Part shown: piece by piece, positions 24,046-36,472 of the stretch
How the letters are laid out: each line of letters begins with the position of its first letter
Position numbering within the stretch: the stretch's first letter is position 1
DNA from: Serilophus lunatus
Taxonomy: Eukaryota; Chordata; Aves; Passeriformes; Eurylaimidae
Length of the DNA stretch: 64,000 nt
Reading direction: 5' to 3'
NCBI GenBank assembly: GCA_013399895.1
Contig: VXBA01001277.1
Span: 52,756 to 116,755, forward strand
Notes under the pieces: generated by a model
Seen by the model: only the letters and a program-made list of their open reading frames with translations
The model's database searches: none
Told to the model about the DNA's origin: nothing
Program-made: the position numbers and the translations under genes

Positions 24046-24571
24046 CCAAATGTCCTAGGTTGAAGTATATTCTATTACCGTCTCTGTTAGCTGGTGAAAC
24101 AACTGGTAAAACAGTGTTCCTTGCCATTATCATCTGTTAATGGGCCATCAGTGCCTCGCCCATGACTCAGAGATAGCTCCTTCCTGGACTATCTGCTGTT
24201 AATGGGCCCATCAGGCCCTATCACACGACTCACCATCCCATTGTGAGATGTTTTTCCCAGAGGGAGGAGACAACTATTTCATCCTAGATATAAGCTGAGA
24301 CTCTGAACACCACAGGAGCGCTTACCTACTGGACTCCCAGAGGACAAGAGCTACCATTGGACTTTCTCACCCCTTTTCTTTTTACAGGATCACTGCTTCA
24401 ATGGAACTGCTTTGCTTGGACTGCTATTACCATAGAGTGTCAGGGTGTATCTGACTTTGTCAGTGTTCTTGTACTACTGCATTTATTTATTTCTTCTAAT
24501 TTTTTTTTTCTATTAAATTATAATTCTGACTTGCGATCTCCCACTGGTTTGATTTCAACTAGTACACCAAA
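24046..24571 (+). repeat. 5-bp target-site duplication around solo LTR
   Basis: 'ccaaa' at 24046-24050 is repeated at 24567-24571. The interrupted CR1 would read 'catgaccaaacaatatc' in the empty site, so the duplication is confirmed by the host element and not just by chance match. Five base pairs is typical of several ERV groups. Confidence 0.93.
24051..24566 (+). mobile_element. Solo ERV-type LTR nested in CR1
   Basis: A 516-bp LTR starts 'tgtcctaggttg' and ends 'tcaactagtaca'. A TATA-like 'agatataagc' lies near 24289, ATTAAA at 24512-24517, followed by 'taattctgacttgcgatctc', a segment shared with the LTR at 15823-16461. No internal viral sequence is present, so the provirus has been lost by LTR-LTR recombination. 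It is younger than the CR1 copy it sits in. Confidence 0.93.
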
Positions 24572-24794
24572 CAATATCTTTAAAAATAACCTGATTTACC
24601 TCCTCCTCTTTCCAAAGGCAGTACATCCTCTTTTTTCCCTTATTTCATTCAAAAACTCCTTACTCATCCAGGCTGGCCATCTGCCCCTACAGCCCATCTT
24701 ATGGCACATTGGGACATTCAAGATTTCATTCTTGAAGTACATCCAGCGTTCCTGGACCCCTTTGTTATTAAGGGCTGTTTCCCAAGGCAATTAA
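24572..24794 (-). pseudogene. CR1 ORF2 fragment between endonuclease and RT
   Basis: A 64-codon minus-strand frame (24790-24596) begins 'MPWETALNNKGVQERW' and continues with 'MYFKNEI' and 'KEFLNEIREKRG'. The equivalent segment of the plus-strand CR1 (about 59820-60015) reads 'VPWETVLNNKRVQEGW' and 'KELLNELRKKKR', so the assignment is firm. It is the 5'-most surviving part of this CR1 copy. It is separated from its RT by the solo LTR. Confidence 0.9.
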
Positions 24795-27700
24795 GGACTG
24801 TTTCTCAAGGCAAACAAAACTAATACCAAGGCAATCAAAACTAGTCTTCAAATAGTTTGGAAAAATGGTATGACAATGCCTAGGTTTTAATAATGTAGTA
24901 TCCAATAAAAATGGTTAAAAAGTCTGTACTAATCTATCCATGATATGAAAGTAATAGAGGCTTTTGTAACATTTCTAGAGAAAAGAAAATGGCACCTTTT
25001 TCCATTTATATGAAGACTATACAATCTTCGTCATGTCAGATACAAAATAAAATTTATTATTTGTGAGATGAATGTTCTAATGAAACATACTGAATAGCAC
25101 AGCTTTATAGATTTAGAGAACAACAGTCAGAAAGAGCCTGACAGAACTCTATGCTCTCTGTCTCTACTCAGTTCCAGTTGAAAGAAGCCAGACTTGAGAG
25201 AAGGGCAACTTGAACTGAAAATCTGCAAGCCATACCCTGAGCTGCAGTGCCCCTAAGTAAAGCATCCTGCACTCTGTCAGTGGCCTGGAGAGGCAGCCTC
25301 ATGGTGAATCAGGTTTGCAGGAAGGAATGAGGCAATCCTGATGATCTGTGACTAAGGAAAGCCCATTCCCCCTGTCGCTCTGACCTTACCAGATCCTTTG
25401 AAGTTTCAGAGAGCTTAGTGGTGGATTTCACTTCATAAACCGTATGAGTTAAATCTGCTGTAAATATTTCTCCATCACTTTGGAAAGATGACGTGGGCAT
25501 TGGATAACATACATGAAAGGCATATCCATTTCCTACTTGATCCTTAAAATGCAATGCTGCACTTGACACCCTCCCGGGTGCGGGCATTTTAACAACTAGA
25601 TGCCCTTTCTGCTTAAGTATGGTACTTTGAGAGTTAACTAGCCTGTGCCACTGAAAATCTAATTATACTTATGCTTTGTCTTGCCAGAGCTGACAGCAAG
25701 TTGAAACCTTTGTCAGAGTGTTTCATTTCCATAACTATCTGTGAGCTGCTCTGTGTCTCCTACTGTGAGCTCACACAGTACCTGCTTGTCTGATCACTGT
25801 AATGAGGGTGGTCAGCAGAGGTGTTTTCACTGTCTTCTGTGATCACTGCTCATGAACTGAACAGCCTCATTTCTGGCAAGCTCACTTTCTGCTTGTTTGT
25901 GCATGTAAGCGTAGTAAGGATTTTCTTGCAGCCAAGAAGTAAGATTCATAGGGGAAGAAGATATTTTCTCTACTGTAACAGCTGATAGAACATATAAAAA
26001 AAAAAAAAAGGGAGTGCTTTTGGGTGAAAAGACATATTTAAAACTGTTAGTGGATTTAATTAGATGGAAAAAAAGGGGCAGGATAATGTGAAGGGCACTC
26101 CTCTGAGAAGATTTCTAGCCGCTCATTCTAGCACACACGGCAGTACTGTAAATGTGAAAGTGAATTGCTTACAGCAGAAAAACTGCGTGCTGCCATTTGA
26201 TATCTCAGGGTTTCCTTAGGCAGTATGTGGGAGGTGGGGGAAGACAATGACAACACGGGCAGGGTGCTGAATTTTCTCAAAATAAGCTGTTTGCAATAAA
26301 AAGCCAGGGAGCCCCAATTTATTAAATTTTGCAATATATTAAATTTTGTCTGTTCTCTCATCAACAATAGTTGTGAGGTTTAGCTGTTTGTTTGCAATCT
26401 GAGAATGGGGTGGAGGCAGGCAGGCAGGCAGGCGGGCCTCCCATTCTCAAGCTGTTACAGCTTGCTCCTTGTGTGTGGCAATCACCACTCATGTATACAT
26501 TTAACATTTAGCTCATTTATAAATTATCAGGCAATGACGAGAATGGTACTTAGTGCTGATAGGTAGCTGAAACAGCTCTGTGCCTCTCTATTTCAGTTCT
26601 AGACTGAAAAACAGTTGTAAATGCTGTCCTGACGCAAATGTGGTGAGAAAGACTATTTGAAGACACCAGAAGGCTTGACATACTTCTTGGGCATAACTCT
26701 TCCTTCTTAGTAGACCTTATCTTGCAAACTGAAGAAGGGTGCATCAGATGGGCCATCAGAAATGGATGATCTAGTGCTGCTAAGACTGCTTGACCATAAC
26801 AGTTACTAAGAGAGAACTTCAGTGTCAATGAAGCTTTGATTTTCTAGAGCAGAAAGGAGATGATGTCCCACAACTTTGAGGAGAAATAGCAGGAGGTAAG
26901 TAAGGTGATACATAATTAAAACAAAAATCAGAAACCACTGCTTTTTCTCAGAAAGCTGTATTCTGGTTGTCTTGATGAACTAGATATGCGATATGGAACC
27001 TTTCTGCAGACCTTCACAACTAGTTGCTGCTGTTGCAGAAAAGATGTGAAGCTTGTGGTGCTACTCTAAGCAGCAAAACATCTTGGCATAGGCATAGATC
27101 ATAGGCAAATAGGGAAGTATATGCTGGCAGTGGAAGCTGGCATCTGCTTTGCCAGTCCTGTTGTTTTCCTGTGCACATCACACCACCGCTGCCCATAACT
27201 GAATTGGCTCTTCTTGAGCTGCCATCCTGACCTGTGGGATTGTAAACCACAAGCCTCAGAGAAACGAGGGGAGAGAGACATTCAGGGAGAGGTTGGCTAC
27301 ATCTAGTCAGGGATCCCCCTGTTTCCGCTGCCAGAGAATCCTAAACTGAGATAAAATGGGTAGTCCCACTGTGACATGGTGACATGCCTGCAAAAGCTCC
27401 CACCAACTTTCTTCTTCCACCAGATAGGGGTCTGCCTTTGTTACTACCATCAGATGTGTGTTAACCCAGTCTCACAAGGAGCATACTGTGCAGTAAAGTT
27501 GTATCAGGACACCATTAGTACACTACTCCTCCTCATCCTCTCATCCTAGCAAACCACCTCTCTCCACACAGAACTTCCAGGAAGAAAGATGAAGGCTTTG
27601 AGTGACAGAGCCATCCTTTCAGAAGCTAGTGATATCGAGCTGTTGGTGTCAATTTTAAAGTCTGGATTGTCTTTTTTTTTTTTTTTCTTCACATGGATTG

Positions 27701-28271
27701 CCAGCTCTAGTCTTATCCCTTCCTTCCAGTTCTGCTTTTTTTCTTGATATTCGTCTTCTCTTTCTTTTATCCAAACCACCTTCTGCACACAGAATAAAAA
27801 TCACTGGAGGGTTTAATCTGGCGGATTATATTTACTTTGCTTGCCTGTTCAGATAGGGCATATACAGTAACAGAATACTCACAAATACTGGAAGGTATTT
27901 AACACAGGGGATTATTTCCAGGTGCCTTTGCTGAGCTGCCCTTAAGTGAGGAGAAACAAAAGTATCTCATTTTACAGCTGTAAAAATTCACATGCTCCAC
28001 TTAGGCTAGGAACATTTCTGGGTTTACTGGTGTATGAAATGTGTGTGCTCTGGCAACTGAACTGAAGCTGTTGGGAGAAACAGTAACACAAGTAGCTGTC
28101 TGTATTGGGAAGCAATCTATTCAGGTGTGTGTGTGCCGATGTGCTCTCTCTCCACGAGGTTGTGGTGATGCTATCTCAGAGAAAAATAACCCCTCTCTGT
28201 GCTTTTTCCTTTCTGCGAGCAAGGAGATTTTTAGTTTATCTCTTTTCTGTTGTTTTGTTGATTGGTTAATT

Positions 28272-28287
28272 GGGGGTGGGGGGGGGG
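28272..28287 (+). repeat. G-run, possible quadruplex
   Basis: Five G, one T and then ten G in a row, followed by 'ctc'. Long enough to fold as a G-quadruplex by internal partitioning, but a single uneven tract like this is also simple slippage. Confidence 0.8.
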
Positions 28288-31200
28288 CTCAAGAATATGT
28301 TTTCTTTTCCATTTTTTTAGGATATTGATCTTGAATTCTTCCTTCTTCTGCTTCAGTGGCTAAGGGCTGAGGAAACACTCTGCTATTTCTGAGCAGGCAT
28401 TGTGAGTTCTTTCCTGTCATAGATGGTAAATTATAAAATATTTTAGAGAATTATACAGGTAGTAATAAACCTTAAAAATTTCCTGTCTTTATAGAGCCAA
28501 TATAAAATTTCACTCAGTTTTGGGCTGATTACCTTGTCACTGTGCTACAGACAGCCTATGTCTTTCAAGGCCATTCTGTTTGAATAAAAAGATTTCAAGT
28601 AATGGTAAAGCTTATGCCATGAACTGTTATGCTTATCCACCCTAATTTTTGGAAATACCTGTCTTTTACAGTAGCAGATGTTCTAGTTTCAGCATTATGC
28701 CAATTGTTTTGTGTGCTATATGAGTGCCCTCTGAAGTGCAGTGTGCCTATTTTTGTATTTAATTAATTAATTCATTTTTTACCTTATTCTTGAAGTCTAG
28801 TTATTAAATATGGCTTCTCATTTCAATTTCATAAACACTATGGAAATGTTTCTTTCACTTATTGGAATTGTCTTTGGTCAGAAGCAATATATAATAAATT
28901 TCAAAGAGCTGGGAAGACAAGCAGAACTGTAAGCTTTAACAGAACAAAGAAATGGGCTTTAAGTTAGGTATGTAACCAGTTTTGTTACCATAGCAGTGTA
29001 ATATCACAGCAAAACTCTACAGATATTATTCCAAATATCCTAGCTTTGCAGTTTCTCGGGGACATTGAAAGACCAACCACAATACTCTTCCTTGTAGGAA
29101 AAATCCTCTTGTGTGGCATCTCTTGGTGTTTCTTCTTCATATATTTCTACTAGTATTTTAAAACATGTTGTCACAGGTAATAACTATATTCATGCTTTGA
29201 CTTCATTCTACAATAACAGCTGGCATAAACATGCAAAAATGCACTGAAATAAAGTAGAAGACGATAAAACCATGAAAGGCAACTTCTAATATCTCAGATA
29301 GAAATCGTAGGGAATTGGGATATGATTGTAACTATGTGAAATGCAGGTGGATCAATCAGAAGGCACTAAAGAAATTCAATTGAAAATAAAGTGCTAACAA
29401 GGTTCACCCCTTCAGACAAAACAAGGCTTATTCACCAAAGCCAAGGTCAAAAGACAATGATCAGATAAAAGATTAGGGAGAGACTGACAGTCTGGGAGGT
29501 CTTCTTGGAAAGAAAAGAGAATGTCAAGCAAAGAAAGGCTGCCTGTTGTCCCAGCTCAAATGGAAAAAGTGGACTTGTCTTGCCATAGAGAAGGAGATAA
29601 GCTGACGGTCTGTTTTGGCTCACTGGCTCTCCAGCACAGCTCAAATTGGGCTCCTAGAGTATTCCATTTGGGTAGACTTGCTCTCAGAGGACTGTCTGTA
29701 CCAAAGTTTTTAGTGGTGAAAAGAGATGGACCTGTTTGGAGCCTACGGTTCTGTCCAAGGAAGAACTACAGGATAACAGCTCTGCCATGATTCAAAGCTT
29801 TGACTGCATTTCAGAGCACCCTATGTTAGTCTGACCTTTGTTTTCTGATTTTGTTTACATAAGGATGCATAAGTGTAGTGAGTCAGCTTATTGCAATTAA
29901 AGTACCTATAAGCTTGTAAATGTTATTCTCAGTATATTGAACTACTGCTCCTTAGTAACAAACTATTACTGAGTTGACATTTGTACAGCCATTTGTGTTC
30001 TTCCATTATACTGAAAATGAGTTCTTTGCCTTGAGGAACAAACCTCAATTTTCTGATCTTACAACTCATGATTTCAGCTATCCCATATAAACTAATAATC
30101 AGCTAGTTTTCTGAAGCTGGGTCATCTTTCACCTACCCTTATTTCCAGCAACCAGACATCAAAATGGATACTGCAAAATGTATGTGGAAATTGCTGTCTT
30201 TCCAGTGATGAACTTGGAATTGCCATACATTTCCTTTGCTTTTTATTTCACCAAATTGATCATCCTGATCCAATCAAACAATCAGATTTTTAATGCTTTC
30301 AAAATTCGATTTTAGGTTTAGACATTGTATCTGTATTAATTTAGGCAAGGTATATGTATTATGACTGTGCTGGTCCTGAATCCACTGAACTGAATCTCTT
30401 GTATTAATTTGGTTTTTTAGAGTGGTTTGCAAAAAATTTCTGTCATCATTGATGCACGTGTGATGCAAAGGGCTGGACACTCAAACAGGTGAAGTTCATG
30501 CCCCAAGGAGCTTGTGATTTAACTTACAGGTAGGCAAGCTTTCTTCCTGTTTCCTTACAGAAAATTGTGACAACAATGGTTTCTGAAGTTCCGCAGAGAC
30601 TGCTTTAGCTAATATACTGGTGTTATCTTTCTTACCATCACAATCAGGGCTCTCAGTTGTTCCTTTATATCTACGCCAGTGAAGAAGAGAATATAAAACT
30701 GCCAATTAAAAAAGTGGTTTTGTTCTGTTTTTCATGTTGCATTTATTGGGCATTTCTTTAAAAAAAAAATTAAAAAAAAAAAAAAAGAAAGAAACAATCA
30801 AAAAACCCCAAACCTCACAACCCACAAATGCTAGCATATCTTCCTGGCAAAAATTTCTGCCACGGGAGAAAATCAACATGGCCCACTTGGGTGGTAATTT
30901 ATTCAGCCGTAGTATTCTCAGTTCTCTCATTGCTCCACTACGGGCTTCTAAGAGAAGAGCTGTGCAGAGTCTTTACTTTTATCTTTTGAACTCATGAAAG
31001 TGCAGCAAATCTCCAATATCGAACTAAGATAAGTTAAAATTTGTAAAACATCACATAAAGACAGCATAAGCTTTCATTACTGAGAAATGTGAATATCTAT
31101 TTTTCTTTGGGAATAAAAAAAAGAGAAGAGATATGTAAGACAGAATCTTTTATCCTTAAAAAAACAAACAAAAAAGTTAAATCCATTAATAGCATAAGGG

Positions 31201-31551
31201 TTGGATTTTCAGTTTTGTCAGTCTTATATTCAGACAGCATCTTCTCTTACCTGATTCTCATAAAGCCAATGCAAAATTGGTGAGGAGTGAAGGATATATT
31301 TTCAAATGAATTTTTGACTCTCTATCTAATTTTTAGTCTTTAAGCTATACCAGCTGTATATTTCAAACGTTTCTTCACAGCCATGTTATTTGGGCAGAAG
31401 GTAGAGAAGCAACAGAAACCTATTCTTTTCGTCTTCTCCTTCCCCTTGAGAAAAAAGTTTCCAAGATCTGGGTCTTCTAAAATTTGCATAGGTGCTTGGA
31501 CTTACTTTTTAGGCTATCTCTAACCCATAACACCTAGAAAGAGAGAAATGT

Positions 31552-31567
31552 CTTTTGCTAGCAAAAG
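31552..31567. repeat. Perfect 16-bp palindrome
   Basis: CTTTTGCTAGCAAAAG reads the same on both strands, centred on an NheI-like GCTAGC. No array or element surrounds it. Confidence 0.95.
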
Positions 31568-33441
31568 CTGATTATCTCCTTTTTTACCTCTTCACTGGGA
31601 TATTGGTCTAGAAGGAATATATCAGAAACGAGAGAAAGATAGCCTGAAAGTAATAACTTGCTTATTGAAAGGCTCAAATTAAAATCAGACTCTTTACATT
31701 AAAAGAAAGTAATTTGACAAATATTTTAAGTGTTTTTTTTTCTTTCAATCACCCATCTATGAACCTGTTGATTTTCCCCTTTATGTGCTATGAGGGTGAC
31801 ATTAATTAGTATTGACCCCTGCAAGAGAAATGAAAAATGCCAAACTTTGTTCTTTATGCTTCATGGTAAAAAAAAGTGAACAAAAAGTCTCCACATTAGA
31901 CAGCTACAACACAAGTTGGTCTGATATTTCCTATTGTGGTCAAAACTTACAGTTGGTATAAAGCACTGAAATAAATATTTTATTTGTAGGCTTAAAAACA
32001 AGACATTGGATTGCTATTAAGATCATGAAACTGCCATTGCTACATCTTCACCTTTAAAAGAATGAAAATGAAGGGATTTTTTGTTTTGGGGTTTTTTTTG
32101 TTTATTTATTTTTTTTTAGCAAATGACAGTAAATATCCTAAATTTTAGCTGTAAGACTCAGTAAAAAGGCAATCTCTGATTTCAGAGCTGAACGAGAACC
32201 ACTGTTATATGCTTAGTGCAACAGCACCCTCTACGTCTGATGACTTCAAGTGCATCTAAATGATTTCTTGCTTCGAGGTGCGCTGCCAGGCAACAACGTT
32301 GTTGATACTCTTTCTGTTTATGTGCTGGTCTTTTAGTCTGACCTCAATGCCTTACAAAGATTAAAAGCCAATTATAAACATAAGACGAATTAAAGGCATG
32401 AAAAACAGAGTGAAAAGGAGAACGAGTTCACCACTAGGAACCTGTTACCTTTCTTCTGTTTAATAAAAAGCCTTATTTTACATGCAAAGGAATTGAGATG
32501 ATTTAATCTTTGCTGCTTTCAGTAAAGGATTTGGTGTTGAGTTTCATGAAAAGTTAGTAATTTTCAAAAGAAAGATATCAGTGCAGCATTTGGACACAGA
32601 ATCAAAGGAGACATAACAGTGGGTTTTATTGAAATATAAATAGGTTGCTGGAAGACAGTTATTTGAGGAATTAACCATGTGCTGTCATTTGCAAGATAGG
32701 GACATAGGAGGCACATGAAGGGGAAGGCAAATGTGGTTCTGGACCATGAGAAACATATAATTTCTGCAGAAATAAGGTGTATTGAAGCACATTGTCCTTT
32801 CACAAAATATTGCGAAAATCTTCTCTGGCATATAGTGTGCAATTACTGTCACTTAACTTTTTTAAGATAACAGTGCACAATCAGACAGGAACAATGAAAG
32901 AAAATGTACAATGGGAAGAGAGCAAAGTAGCAAACTCGTTTTCTAAGAGGGGAAAAAAGGTATCCTTGTTGTCTCAGGTTTTTGGTTTTGTTGTTGTTTG
33001 TTCATTTGTTTTTTCTCTTAATAAAATTACTCAAATTTTACCACCAGGTAAATGTGGGGAAATCAACTTAATTTTCATGCCCTGTTAATGAGGTTAGTGT
33101 TTTGCTTACTCTGTGGTGAGGACAGTAAAGAACAAAACCTTCTGGCCATCAAAAAGTTCAAGAGGACATGAAAGTTTTCAGTTAATTTTTTTGGCTCACT
33201 AATTTTCTTATAGGTAGAAGGAGAACCCTTCAAATAGAGCAGCTGTAACTGTTGGCTATGTTTTCTTTTCTGGTGATACTTCTAATACAAGTGGAGTTTT
33301 TTACTGAAAGGTAAACAGCAAGGCTTCCTCTTCTGTAAAGCAATATTCTGTGACCAGTGGTACTCTGGAACAACTCAGCTCTATAAAAATTATTTGCCTA
33401 CACATTCATCTTTGCGAACACTACTAGATGAGGTAGTAGTC

Positions 33442-34005
33442 TGTGCTGGTATTGGCTGGGGTAGAGTTAATTTTCTTCACAGTGTCCAGCATAGGGGTAT
33501 GTTTTGGATATGTGCTCAACACAGGTTTGATAATATGTTTTTGTTATTGCTGAGCGGGGCTTACACAGACCTAAGACCTTTTCTACTTTCCATACTGCCA
33601 TGTTGGCAAGGAAGTTTGGGAGGTTGGAAGGAAACACAGGTGGAACAGGTGATCAAGGGGATATTCTGTACCATATAACATCATGCTCAGTATATAAAGT
33701 GGGGGGAGGAAGGGGAAGGAAGTTTGGAGTCATGGTGTTTGTCTTCCCAAATCACCGTTGTGTGTGATGGAGCCCTGCTCTCCTGGAAATGGCTGATCAC
33801 TTGACTGCTCACTGGAAGTAGTGGATTCATTCCTTGTTTTGCTTTGCTTATGTGTGTGGTTTTTCTTTCCCTATTAAATTGTATTTATTTCAACCCAGAA
33901 GTTTTCTAGCTTTTCCCTTTCCAATTTTCTCCCAGATCCTGCTGGCAGGGGAGTGAGTGAGTGGCTGCATGCTGCCTGGTTGCTGGCTGGGGTTAAACCA
34001 TGACA
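33442..34005 (+). mobile_element. Solo ERV-type LTR, complete (plus strand)
   Basis: The LTR runs from 'tgtgctggtattggctgggg' to 'ggggttaaaccatgaca', about 564 bp. It has a TATA box 'tatataaag' (33691-33699), the conserved 'gtcttcccaa', 'gtgatggagccctgct' and 'ttccttgttttgctttgctt' blocks, and ATTAAA (33873-33878) about 130 bp before the end. I recognise this arrangement from memory as a very common avian ERV LTR. Flanks 'tagtc' and 'tgggc' are at best a decayed target duplication. No internal genes remain. The 94-codon frame at 33394-33678 is LTR sequence. Confidence 0.9.
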
Positions 34006-35984
34006 TGGGCTTAATGTTCTAGTGCTCTAGCCTTGGTGTTATTTCACTGGTACATGGGCTTGTGTTGACATAACTTTATTGAAAAGGGATAAGCTGCAGC
34101 ATCGTAACAAATTTTTATGCCTGTTTATTTGCAGTCACACCAAGGCTTATCTCAACATAATTATTTTAGTACACAAAATTTTTCTATTTAAAATGTGTTT
34201 TTGTTATGATGCTGTTTGTGTGCGTATAAGGGATGCAGTGGCCGTAAATTTTACTTATCATGGGCTCCAAAAGGGATGCATTTGTTTTGGGTTGAAGGAG
34301 TAGAAGCTTTCCGAAAGGCTTTGTCATTTCATTCCGAGTTGATTGTCAATGCCATCAGTGGCTCTACTGCTGTAGAGCTGCACCATTCCCTGCAAGGGCA
34401 GAAATGCAGAAGTTTCAAAGGCCTGGCTATTATTTAGAAGAACTATGGGCAGACTCTGTGGTGAATGACTTCAGTAACACCCACAGTACTAGTTTACCTA
34501 TTCAATATACATAGAAGTAATTTTTTCAGGGTTCATTAAATAGTGCATTATTTCTGTATGCTATTTAATTTTTTTAATCTTTTTTTTTTTTTTAAGTTGC
34601 TTTTATACAGAATATGCACTCTGAATCCAAGCTTCAGAGCCTTTGCTTGTTTTTCTAGTCAAGCTGTAAGTCTGATCAGTGTGCTTACAACTGTATCTCT
34701 ATAATCCCTTTAAGAGTGTTTTTAGGGGAAGTTCACAAGGTGGTGCTGTATGATTTTCCATGTCAGATTTAGGTTAACTACTCCATGATACTTTAAATTT
34801 CAGTAGACCAACTTCTGTTTGCTTCCTGCATGAGTTTTCCTTATAATGTTATTAGGGTTTGTTTTGAACTTTGTTTTTCTTGGAGCAGAAGCCTTGGGGA
34901 ATTGTTTGTTAGTACAGACCTATAAGGAAAGTGGCCAATTCTTTGGTAACCTCTGAAGTGTTGGATAAGAAAAATTAAATCAGGTTGTGTTTGGGATACA
35001 CTGAGAAAACAGCTTTGTTTTCTCATCTCTATGCATTCTTCCAAAAACATAGTTAAAATTGCTTATAAGCAACACTTTGAAGAAGACAAGCATTATATTG
35101 AATAACTACATAATAGAAAGTTACAATCCAACCAAAAAAAAAAAAAGCCTTGCACAATTACATGGCTTTAGGATTGAAGTTTTATAAGCGGAAAAAGAAG
35201 TGGAGAGTTTTCAGGTTAAAGCCCTATAAGCCAAATACACTTAAGTGAGGAAGCAAAGAATTTGGAAGTTTTGACCTCTTGGGTCTCAGAGAAAACAAGA
35301 GCAAAATATTAAATTTCCTGCAACATATTCATAATTTGAGAAATGTTTCCTTTTACTGTTCCCTTAGTTAATGATGTAGTATTTCTTTCCATGGATTTCT
35401 TTCCAGTTAATTTCAATCCACTTAAGTTTTTTATGGTTTTCTCAGGATTGTCCCTATCTCTTCCAGCTCATGTGTGTTAATGTCTGCTTTGAAAGAGAGT
35501 AATTCTAGTCTTATGAGTCAGACACACATCTTGCGTGCTGTAAAAGGGAAGAGGACATACATACTTTCAGATACAGATAACATTAAAATATATTTATAGT
35601 GATTTATAATTATTACTATATTATAAATATAGTTATGTTCCATTGTATATCATATTTTAAACTCCATTTTATGAGGTTATAGTTACAGTAGCCGAAAAAG
35701 GCAGGATAGTGAATTTTAAAAGTCTTCATAAAAGGAAGCAGTTTCTGAATGTGCAAGTAAGAAGAGGAAGCAAAGGTGTTAAGTGCTCTGTATCTACTCA
35801 AGCAGCAGCAACTGAAAAATATCCATCCAGACTGGAGATGCTGTGTAGCACAGTCCTTGAGAGATGTGGACAGAACTTGTGCATTGACAGTTCTGCTTTC
35901 CAACAGAATATAGAAAATTATTTTGTTTAAATTGCATTATCTTTTGCAACATCTTCTGTATACCAAAGGTGTTGATGCCTTAGC
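34006..35984. other. Unique AT-rich sequence, no gene recognised
   Basis: Nothing assignable. A T-run lies at about 34577-34595 and an AT-rich dyad (9-bp arms, 35602-35610 and 35620-35628) in a low-complexity stretch. Overlapping 73-74-codon frames at 34079-34437 lack any motif. Confidence 0.5.
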
Positions 35985-36472
35985 TCAGGTGCAGCACCTT
36001 ACACTTTGTCTTATTAAACCTCATGTGATTCCCATGGCCCCACTTCTCAAACTGGTCTAGATCCATATGGATGCCATCCTGTCCTTCCAATGTGTCAGCT
36101 TCAAACTTGCTCAAAGTGCACTAGATCCCTTTGTCTATGTCATAAATGTAGATATGGAACTCTACTGGTCCCAGTGCAGACCTCTGAGGGTCACCACTTG
36201 TGTTGCCCTATCCACCCTCTCACCCATCATGCCCCAGGGGACGTGATGTCCTTCATGACTCTGAACTGTTGACCACAAGCCTACGGATGCGACCATCCAA
36301 CAAATTAATTCCTTATTCATCTAACAGTCCACCATCAAATCCATCTGCCTCCAATTTAGACAGAAGGATGTTGTGGGGGACTGTGTCAAAGGCTTTACAG
36401 AAGTCCATATAAATTACATTTGTAGCCGTTCCCTTCCCCACTGATGTAGCCATTCCACCACAGAAGACCATA
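35985..36472 (-). repeat. CR1 LINE internal fragment, RT C-terminal part (minus strand)
   Basis: Reading the minus strand there is 'acctatataa..gacttctgtaaagcc' (the 'YLDFCKAFD' region in decayed form), then 'gtccccca', 'aacagttca', the segment equal to 'INDIDRGIECTLSKFAADT' in the copy at 55264-55500, and 'MRFNKTKCKVLHL' near the left end. It stops there with no 3' terminus, so the copy is truncated at both ends. Many substitutions and stops make it an old dead fragment, closer to the 54484-55801 copy than to the 22667-24810 one. Confidence 0.85.

Larger units (their letters stand above)
22667..24810 (-). mobile_element. Long CR1 LINE (minus strand), split by a solo LTR
   Basis: The 3' terminus is at the left ('ccaaggttggaagaaacctttgagatcatc'-type block). 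Reading right to left there is an ORF2 spacer ('FKDIVWSCRNKIS'-like), then reverse transcriptase and the C-terminal/3' UTR part. The element is 5'-truncated in ORF2 at about 24790-24810, just after the endonuclease ('MPWETALNNKGVQE'). A solo LTR (24051-24566) interrupts the spacer, and removing it with one 5-bp copy restores continuous CR1 sequence. Frameshifts and stops are scattered through the frame, so the element is dead. Confidence 0.92.
24811..33441. other. 8.6-kb interval without recognisable repeats or genes
   Basis: I saw no CR1, LTR or coding signature. Frames reach only about 95 codons and none has a motif. Simple tracts include an A-run at about 25997, (GGCA)n at about 26417-26433, a T-run at about 27670, a G-run at 28272-28287 and an A-run at about 30760-30785. 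Some blocks (26100-26550, 32180-32420) look less decayed and more motif-rich than their surroundings and are noted as possible conserved non-coding elements. Confidence 0.5.

Noticed and set aside
34079..34437. Overlapping 73-74-codon frames downstream of the solo LTR, considered as an LTR-driven transcript
   Set aside because: No motif, two competing frames, and no splice or codon evidence.
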